From Planctomycetota bacterium (GTDB lineage Bacteria; Planctomycetota; PLA2), in the NCBI GenBank assembly GCA_023150495.1, contig JAKLKT010000137.1:1-7430 (forward strand): DNA of 7,430 nucleotides. The letters are read 5' to 3'. This document shows positions 1-4,800 of this stretch, piece by piece. The translations under genes were made by a program, and so were the position numbers. The notes under the pieces are model-generated. The model had not been told where the DNA came from. It was given only the letters and a program-made list of their open reading frames with translations, and made no database searches. Within the stretch, counting starts at the first letter, position 1; each line of letters starts with the position of its first letter.

Positions 1-10
1 AGGGGAGGCG

Positions 11-1285
11 GTGAACCCGGACGTCCTCGCCCTAAGGCTCGGGAACTGCCGCGTCCTCGCCGGCCTCTCCGCGGCGGAGCTCCGCCTGCTCGTCGACCTC
101 GGCGAGCTGCGGGCGATCGAGAAGGGCGACAAGGTCGAGCTCGGCGCGGGGGAGCTGAAGCTGCTCCTGACCGGGAAGGTCTCCGTGGCGGGAAACGGGG
201 GGGGCCGGGGGGCCGTGGCGGGCGCCGGGGCCACCCTCAACGCGCTCGCCTTCCTCGGGCAGGGAGAGCCGCAGGTCGGGCGGTGCGTGAAGGCGGGCTC
301 CCTCTTCTCGCTCCAGCGCGCCTCCCTCGACAAGCTCGTCGCCGCCGGCGAGGGGGTGGCGGCCAAGGTGTCCTTCGCGCTCGCGCGCTCGCTCGCCGAC
401 GGCCTCCATGATAGGAATGAGGCCCTTTCGGAGCTGACGCGGCGGCACGAGGCGCTCCTCGACTCCATGGAACGCGTCCTCACGGACCGCACGGTCCAGG
501 ACGAGCTGTTCGGAGGGAAGGGAGCGGGTGCGGCCGCGCCCGGCACGAACGGCGAGCGCGACGTGAAGAAGAAGAACCCCACGGCCCTGAAGCGGATCCT
601 CCTGAAGCTCTCCGGCGAGGCCCTGATGGGCCAGGGGGGCTACGGCATCGACTCCAAGACGATCGCGGACGTGGCCGCGGAGCTGAAGGAGGTGCACGAC
701 CTCGGCGTCGAGATGGCCGTGGTCGTCGGCGGAGGCAACATCTTCCGGGGGATCCGGGGGACCGAGAAGGGGCTCGACCGCGTGGCGGCGGACCACATGG
801 GGATGCTCGCCACGGTGATCAACGCGCTCGCGCTCCAGGACGCGATCGAGAAGGTCTCGGTGGAGACGCGGGTGATGACCGCGATCGAGATGCGCGAGGT
901 CGCGGAGCCCTACATCAAGCGCCGCGCCGACCGCCACCTCCAGCGGAAGCGCATCGTGATCTTCGCGGCCGGCACCGGGAACCCCTACTTCACGACCGAC
1001 ACCGCCGCGGCGCTGCGCGCGGCCGAGATGCGCGCCGACGCGCTCCTCAAGGCGACGCAGGTGGACGGGATCTACACCGCGGACCCGGCGAAGGACCCGA
1101 AGGCGAAGAAGCTCCCCGAGCTGAGCTTCGAGGACGCGCTCCAGCGCCGCCTCGAGGTGATGGACGCGACGGCGTTCTCGCTCTGCATGACGAACCGCAT
1201 GCCGATCCACGTCTTCAAGCTGCAGGACCGCGGGAACATCCTGCGCGTCGTCAAGGGCGAGCGCGTCGGCTCGGTCGTCCGGTAG
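11..1285 (+). CDS. pyrH: UMP kinase with an N-terminal CNB-like domain fused in frame
   Basis: The C-terminal 240 residues (about 185-424) are a full-length bacterial UMP kinase, which phosphorylates UMP to UDP in cytoplasmic pyrimidine synthesis. Visible family motifs are KLSGEAL (199-205), GGGNIFRG (240-247), DHMGMLAT (261-268), GTGNPYFTTDTAA (321-333) and VDGIYTADPAKDP (351-363). The usual PyrH length is about 240, so about 184 residues are extra. Residues about 5-135 read like a cyclic-nucleotide-binding fold: an 'AGLSAAELRLL' opening, a 'LLLTGKVSV' strand, 'LNALAFLGQGE', then the closing helix 'ALARSLADGLHDRNEAL'. A helical stretch and a Gly/Ala linker (about 136-184) follow. The phosphate-binding Arg-(Ser/Thr)-Ala-Thr motif is absent. 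The start is uncertain: GTG at 11 has a strong AGGGGAGG only 2 nt upstream, and the frame is open to the window edge, so the true start may lie outside. A separate PyrH could also start at GTG 563. The kinase assignment is near certain; the fusion is read directly but its expression as one protein is inferred. Confidence 0.93.
   Translation: MNPDVLALRLGNCRVLAGLSAAELRLLVDLGELRAIEKGDKVELGAGELKLLLTGKVSVAGNGGGRGAVAGAGATLNALAFLGQGEPQVGRCVKAGSLFSLQRASLDKLVAAGEGVAAKVSFALARSLADGLHDRNEALSELTRRHEALLDSMERVLTDRTVQDELFGGKGAGAAAPGTNGERDVKKKNPTALKRILLKLSGEALMGQGGYGIDSKTIADVAAELKEVHDLGVEMAVVVGGGNIFRGIRGTEKGLDRVAADHMGMLATVINALALQDAIEKVSVETRVMTAIEMREVAEPYIKRRADRHLQRKRIVIFAAGTGNPYFTTDTAAALRAAEMRADALLKATQVDGIYTADPAKDPKAKKLPELSFEDALQRRLEVMDATAFSLCMTNRMPIHVFKLQDRGNILRVVKGERVGSVVR
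551..565 (+). promoter_or_regulatory. Possible internal ribosome binding site and GTG start for stand-alone PyrH
   Basis: GTG at 563-565 (codon 185) begins a reading frame of exactly 240 codons that starts VKKKNP before the first conserved strand, which is where normal PyrH proteins begin. The weak purine-rich GGCGAG at 551-556 sits 6 nt upstream. Initiation here would give a kinase without the CNB-like part. The site is weak, so this is a possibility and not a firm call. Confidence 0.35.
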
Positions 1286-1299
1286 CTGCCGCTCCCGAC

Positions 1300-1342
1300 G
1301 GAGGGGTGCCGGAGTGGTCGAACGGGCCGGTTTTGAGAACCG
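1300..1342 (+). pseudogene. Truncated tRNA-Ser(UGA), 5' half only
   Basis: The sequence follows tRNA-Ser from its first base: acceptor strand GGAGGGG (1300-1306), T8 and G9, D stem CCG/CGG (1309-1311 with 1323-1325) around an AGTGGTCGAA loop, then anticodon stem CCGGT (1327-1331), loop TTTGAGA with anticodon TGA (1334-1336), and ACCG (1339-1342). The next base should be G to pair with C1327 but is A, and no long variable arm, T arm or acceptor 3' strand follows. The reverse complement from 1348 is citrate synthase coding sequence. As it stands it cannot fold into a working tRNA. I saw no matching 3' half elsewhere in the window. It starts 14 nt after the pyrH stop. Confidence 0.8.
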
Positions 1343-1345
1343 ATC

Positions 1346-2611
1346 CTACCGCCGGATGTGCCGCTCGGTCGCCCCGGTGTAGATCTGCCGCGGGCGGCCG
1401 ATGCGGGTCTCCTTGTCCTGCCGCATCTCGATCCACTGGGCGATCCAGCCCGGCAGGCGCCCGAGCGCGAACATCACCGTGAACATGTCGGTCGGGATGC
1501 CGAGCGCCTTGTAGATGACGCCCGAGTAGAAGTCGACGTTCGGGTAGAGCTTCCGGCTGATGAAGTAGTCGTCCTTGAGCGTGATCTCCTCGAGCTTCAT
1601 CGCGATGTCGAGCAGCTCGCTCGACGTCCCGAGGCGGGAGATCACGTCCTTGCAGGTGCGCTTGAGGATCGAGGCGCGCGGGTCGTAGCTCTTGTAGACG
1701 CGGTGGCCGAAGCCCATGAGCCGCGTCGTGTCGTTCTTGTCCTTCGCCTTCGCGAGGAACCGCTCGGCGCCGCCGCCCTCGGCCGCGATCGCCTCGAGCA
1801 TCTCGATCACCTCCTGGTTCGCGCCGCCGTGGAGCGGCCCCCAGAGCGCGCTGATGCCCGCCGAGATGCTCGCGTAGAGGTGCGCGCGCGAGGAGCCGAC
1901 GAGCCGGACGGTGCTCGTGGAGCAGTTCTGCTCGTGGTCGGCGTGGAGGATGAGGAGCACGTCGATCGCGCGGGCGACGACCGGGTCGACCCGGTAGGCC
2001 TCGCACGGCGTCGCGTACATCATGTGGATCAGGTTGCTCGCGTAGTCGAGGTCGTTGCGCGGATACAGGAACGGCTGGCCGATCGAGTGCTTGTAGGCCC
2101 ACGCGGCGAGCGTCGGCATCTTCGCGAGGAGCCGCACGACCGCCGTCCGGATCTCGTCGTCCGTCTCGGGCTGCTCGTAGAACGCCGCGAGCGCGCTGAC
2201 CGACGAGGCGAGGACGGGCATCGGGTGCGCGCCCTTCGGCATCGCCTCGAAGAACTTCTTCATGTCCTCGTGGAGCATCGTGTGGCGCGTGACGTCGGCG
2301 CGGAACGCGTCGAGCGCCTTCGGCGGCGGCAGCTCGCCCGTGATGAGCAGCTGGCACACCTCGAGGAAGCTGCTCTTCTCCGCCAGCTCGTCGATCGGAT
2401 AGCCGCGGTAGCGGAGGATCCCCTTCTCGCCGTCGATGAACGTGATCGAGCTCTTGCAGGAGCCGGTGTTGCCGTAGCCGGGGTCGAACGTCACGAGCCC
2501 CGTCTGGGCGCGGAGCTTCCCGATGTCGATCGCCCTCTCCGTCTCGCTCCCCTCGATCACCGGGTAGGAGTAGGTCTTGTCGCCGTAACGCAGCTCGACA
2601 CTCTTGTTCAT
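1346..2611 (-). CDS. gltA: Citrate synthase, type II (hexameric, E. coli-like)
   Basis: This is the TCA-cycle entry enzyme, which condenses acetyl-CoA and oxaloacetate to citrate in the cytoplasm. It aligns along its length with E. coli GltA. The catalytic triad is visible as His261 in LHGGAN, His303 in GFGHRVYK and Asp360 in VDFYSG. Residues tied to NADH inhibition in E. coli are also present (RHT at 109-111, Arg160 and Lys164 in RLLAK, Cys203 in TPCE), so NADH control is likely. I chose ATG at 2611 because GGAG (2619-2622) lies 7 nt upstream; ATG at 2617 adds two residues (MT) and has GGGAGG at 12 nt. The length is 421 residues, against 427 in E. coli. The C-terminus ends TERHIRR, a few residues shorter than the usual TER-(D/H)-Y-V-x-I-x-x-R ending, exactly at the junction with the broken tRNA. 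Upstream frame extension beyond 2617 is not homologous sequence. It is convergent with pyrH. Confidence 0.97.
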   Translation of the reverse strand: MNKSVELRYGDKTYSYPVIEGSETERAIDIGKLRAQTGLVTFDPGYGNTGSCKSSITFIDGEKGILRYRGYPIDELAEKSSFLEVCQLLITGELPPPKALDAFRADVTRHTMLHEDMKKFFEAMPKGAHPMPVLASSVSALAAFYEQPETDDEIRTAVVRLLAKMPTLAAWAYKHSIGQPFLYPRNDLDYASNLIHMMYATPCEAYRVDPVVARAIDVLLILHADHEQNCSTSTVRLVGSSRAHLYASISAGISALWGPLHGGANQEVIEMLEAIAAEGGGAERFLAKAKDKNDTTRLMGFGHRVYKSYDPRASILKRTCKDVISRLGTSSELLDIAMKLEEITLKDDYFISRKLYPNVDFYSGVIYKALGIPTDMFTVMFALGRLPGWIAQWIEMRQDKETRIGRPRQIYTGATERHIRR

Positions 2612-2618
2612 CGTCATG

Positions 2619-2635
2619 CTCCGTGCTCGCCTCCC
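2619..2635 (-). promoter_or_regulatory. Ribosome binding sites deciding the gltA start
   Basis: Two purine runs precede two in-frame ATGs. GGAG (2619-2622) is 7 nt from ATG 2611 and only 1 nt from ATG 2617; GGGAGG (2630-2635) is 12 nt from ATG 2617. The normal spacing favours 2611, but both starts may be used. Confidence 0.5.
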
Positions 2636-2700
2636 AAGGGCTCCATTGAAGCAAACGAAAGGCCATGAGGCGCGGTTTGCCGAACGCGAATCCCGCGCCA

Positions 2701-2722
2701 ACCCCCGCCGCCCGCGGGGGGT
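2701..2722. terminator. G+C-rich hairpin between the decahaem cytochrome gene and gltA
   Basis: ACCCCC (2701-2706) pairs with GGGGGT (2717-2722). Two more G-C pairs are possible past a bulge, leaving a small loop. It lies 65 nt past the decahaem cytochrome stop and 90 nt before gltA, both read leftwards. No T-run follows on either strand, so it is not a classical intrinsic terminator. It may slow polymerase or protect a 3' end. The rest of the 169-nt gap (2618-2786) shows no gene. Confidence 0.3.
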
Positions 2723-2786
2723 CGGCGGCAGGGGACGCCCCCGCGGCGGCACGCGAGATTGCGCGCGGGATTCCGCCGGGCCCCTG

Positions 2787-3896
2787 CTACCGCCAGGCGG
2801 CCGGATCCCGCGGGTGGTACGGGTGGCAGGTCGCGCACGCGGCGGGAGCAAGATCCTCGCCGTGGCACGAGCGGCAGGTCTGGATCCCCGGGAGATCGAC
2901 GGCCATGGCCTCCGAGCTCCCCTCGGCGCGGTGGCAGGTCGCGCAGGGCTCGGCCCGGTGCGTCCTGTGGTCGAAGCGCGCCTTCGGGAGCCAGTTCGAG
3001 GGGATTTCCGGCGGCACGATCCGCTCCCGGTCGCCCTCGTGGCAGAGGAGGCAGCCCCGGCCGGGGGTGAAGAGGGCATCGAGCGCCGCCTCCGTGCTCG
3101 CCCGGAGCGCTGCGGTCCATTCGGGGGGGGCTCCGGGGGACCGGCCGGGAACGGCGTTGGGGCGCGACGGCGGATCCGCGAGGCGCGGGTCGTCGAGGAA
3201 CGCGCGGACGAAGGCGGCCGTGGCCCACTCCCGGAGCCGCGCCGGCTCCACGCCGTGCGGCACCGCGTCCTCGAGCTCGGGGTGCAGGCGCTCCGCGTGG
3301 CACCTCGCGCAGTGCGCGTCGAAGCGGATCGGCGCGAAGTCGCGCGCGTCCGGCCGGGGCCGGTGGCAGTCGGCGCACGAGAGCGGGCCGTTCAGGAGGT
3401 CCTTCGCGAGGTGGTCGCGGTGGCTGAAGCGGAGGTGCTGGTCCAGGGGCGCGCGCTCGAACTGCGCGTGGTCCTCGATCGAGGTGATCATCCGGTGGCC
3501 CTGGTGGCAGGCGTTGCAGTGGCCGTCGGCGACCTCGGCGAGGCGGGCGCGGCCCCCGTGCTCCGCATGGCAGGTGCCGCACCTGGGGTCGAGGGGGGTC
3601 TTCCCGGCGGGCACGTGCGGACCGACGCGGTGACAGGAGAGGCACGCCGCGTCCGGCGCCGCCGAGAACGCCTCCACGTGGCAGCGGTCGCAGTCGTCGG
3701 CCAGAGGGGCGTGCGCCCGCGCGACGCCGCCGCGCACGTAGATCGCCTCGCCCGAGAACGCGAACGAGGCCGCGATCCAGAGCCCGCCCGCGGCCACGAG
3801 CCCGAGGGAGAGGAGGAGACGGAGGCGGCGCAGGGGGTGGCGGCGCCGGTGGTATCCCGGGTCGATCCGCTGCGCGAGGTCCTTCGAGCTTCTCAT
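2787..3896 (-). CDS. Membrane-anchored decahaem cytochrome c (c3/c7-like)
   Basis: The 369-residue protein has ten CXXCH haem-attachment motifs, starting at residues 69, 85, 106, 127, 174, 196, 282, 318, 341 and 354. A basic N-terminus (HRRRHPLRRLR) precedes one hydrophobic segment (about 25-47) with no clear signal-peptidase site, so it is probably a signal anchor with the haem domain in the periplasm. FSHRDH (157-162) and FDHRTH (308-313) resemble the distal-ligand motifs of cytochrome c3/c7 modules. Haems 1-6 and 7-10 form two groups separated by about 80 haem-free residues (201-281). The start is fixed by the ATGA overlap with the stop of the upstream b-type cytochrome gene; no Shine-Dalgarno sequence is visible, so translation is probably coupled. 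The role is inferred: it takes electrons from, or passes them to, the partner membrane protein. The terminal acceptor or donor is unknown. This is not a recognised named reductase; no CXXCK or other catalytic haem site was seen. Confidence 0.93.
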   Translation of the reverse strand: MRSSKDLAQRIDPGYHRRRHPLRRLRLLLSLGLVAAGGLWIAASFAFSGEAIYVRGGVARAHAPLADDCDRCHVEAFSAAPDAACLSCHRVGPHVPAGKTPLDPRCGTCHAEHGGRARLAEVADGHCNACHQGHRMITSIEDHAQFERAPLDQHLRFSHRDHLAKDLLNGPLSCADCHRPRPDARDFAPIRFDAHCARCHAERLHPELEDAVPHGVEPARLREWATAAFVRAFLDDPRLADPPSRPNAVPGRSPGAPPEWTAALRASTEAALDALFTPGRGCLLCHEGDRERIVPPEIPSNWLPKARFDHRTHRAEPCATCHRAEGSSEAMAVDLPGIQTCRSCHGEDLAPAACATCHPYHPRDPAAWR

Positions 3897-4786
3897 CCGT
3901 AGTAGAGCGCCATCACGGCGTGCACCGCGCCGAGGAGGACCATGAGGTAGGAGAGCGGGACGTGGACGAGGAGCCAGCCGTGGAGCCAGAGGTGGAGCCG
4001 GCGCTGCATCTCGAGCTGGTCGCGCTGCCCGCACAGCGCCTCGAGGTCGCGCGTGACCGGATGGAGCGCCGGATCGACCGCGCGGCGAAGCTCCTCGAAC
4101 ATCGCCGCCCGCGCGCTCGCGTCCGCGAGGCGGGAGCGGCGCGCCCCGTCGGCGGCGAAGTAGGGCCGCAGCTGCCGCTCGAGGAAGAGATGGAGCGCGT
4201 TCCGGTCGGGTCCCGCATCGGCGGCGGCGGCGCGGCTCTCGACGACGCGCCCCTGCACCCTCCCCGCGCTCTTCGCCCTCGCGACCGCGCCCCCCTCCCC
4301 TTTCGCCATGCGCTCCGCCTCCGCGAGGAGCTGCCCGCGGACGTGGTCGAGCTGCTCGAAGACGGTCTCCTGCGGGAGGCTCTGCGTCATCACCCGCGGC
4401 AGGAACTGCTGGAGCACGAGGCCGACGACCCCGGTGACGTACACGGCGAGGAAAATCCACATGAGCACGCTCGCGAGCGTCCCGCCGAACGAGAACCCCG
4501 CGTGGAAGAGCACGAGGGGCAGCGAGAGCGCGCCGAGCCAGAGGTGCCCCTTGAGCCAGGTCGCCGTGCGCCCGAGCCGGTAGTGCGGCCTCCGCTTCCG
4601 CGCGCCGAGAAGCGCCGCGAACACGATCGCGACCGACGCGGCGATCCCGAACGAGAGGCCCTGCCACGAGCCGCCGCGCGGCCCGTCCGGCGCCCGCGAC
4701 GCGTAGATCGCGTAGAGGAGGAGCGACACGCCGGCGACGAGCGCGGTGAGCGTCATCCAGGGCCGGTGGCTCCGGTCGATCAGCAC
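3893..4786 (-). CDS. Five-helix di-haem b-type cytochrome membrane protein with a large soluble loop
   Basis: The 297-residue protein has predicted membrane helices at about 11-28, 43-61, 80-98, 103-128 and 267-293. Helix 3 carries His81 and His95, and helix 5 carries His275 and His289. Both pairs are 14 apart, the spacing of bis-histidine b haems. With a positive-inside topology (KRRPHYR loop inside) helices 3 and 5 run in the same direction, so His81/His275 and His95/His289 can each hold one haem, near the inner and outer faces. A charged, Ala/Glu/Arg-rich stretch (129-266) between helices 4 and 5 is predicted cytoplasmic and may dock the Fe-S protein encoded just upstream. Start GTG 4786 has AAGAGG (4795-4800) 8 nt upstream, overlapping the stop of that gene. 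The stop overlaps the decahaem start (ATGA). I do not recognise a named family; it resembles quinone-reactive membrane subunits such as DsrM/NarI only in general plan. Confidence 0.88.
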   Translation of the reverse strand: MLIDRSHRPWMTLTALVAGVSLLLYAIYASRAPDGPRGGSWQGLSFGIAASVAIVFAALLGARKRRPHYRLGRTATWLKGHLWLGALSLPLVLFHAGFSFGGTLASVLMWIFLAVYVTGVVGLVLQQFLPRVMTQSLPQETVFEQLDHVRGQLLAEAERMAKGEGGAVARAKSAGRVQGRVVESRAAAADAGPDRNALHLFLERQLRPYFAADGARRSRLADASARAAMFEELRRAVDPALHPVTRDLEALCGQRDQLEMQRRLHLWLHGWLLVHVPLSYLMVLLGAVHAVMALYYG

Positions 4787-4794
4787 GGCGGCGA

Positions 4795-4800
4795 CCTCTT
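4795..4800 (-). promoter_or_regulatory. Shine-Dalgarno site for the b-type cytochrome gene
   Basis: AAGAGG on the minus strand lies 8 nt before GTG 4786 and overlaps the TGA (4800-4802) of the ferredoxin gene. This supports the unusual GTG start and suggests translational coupling. An ATG at 4803-4801 is out of frame with the membrane protein. Confidence 0.6.

Noticed and set aside
32..1210. Long minus-strand open frame opposite pyrH
   Set aside because: It lies fully antisense to clear UMP kinase sequence and is rich in Arg, His, Leu and Val as expected for a shadow of G+C-biased codons.
1343..2617. Group I intron or insertion splitting the tRNA-Ser, with gltA as cargo
   Set aside because: No 3' tRNA half, no intron core motif and no integrase or homing nuclease found; gltA starts immediately at the break.
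1358..2668. Plus-strand open frame opposite gltA
   Set aside because: Antisense to a well-matched citrate synthase; no recognisable motifs.
2618..3079. N-terminal extension of citrate synthase to an upstream ATG
   Set aside because: The added residues are Arg/Pro/Ala-rich and run into the decahaem gene; ATG 2611/2617 has ribosome sites and matches the family length.
2604..3902. Plus-strand open frames opposite the decahaem cytochrome
   Set aside because: The minus strand has ten CXXCH motifs in one frame; the opposite frames are low-complexity Arg/Ala/Gly/Val.
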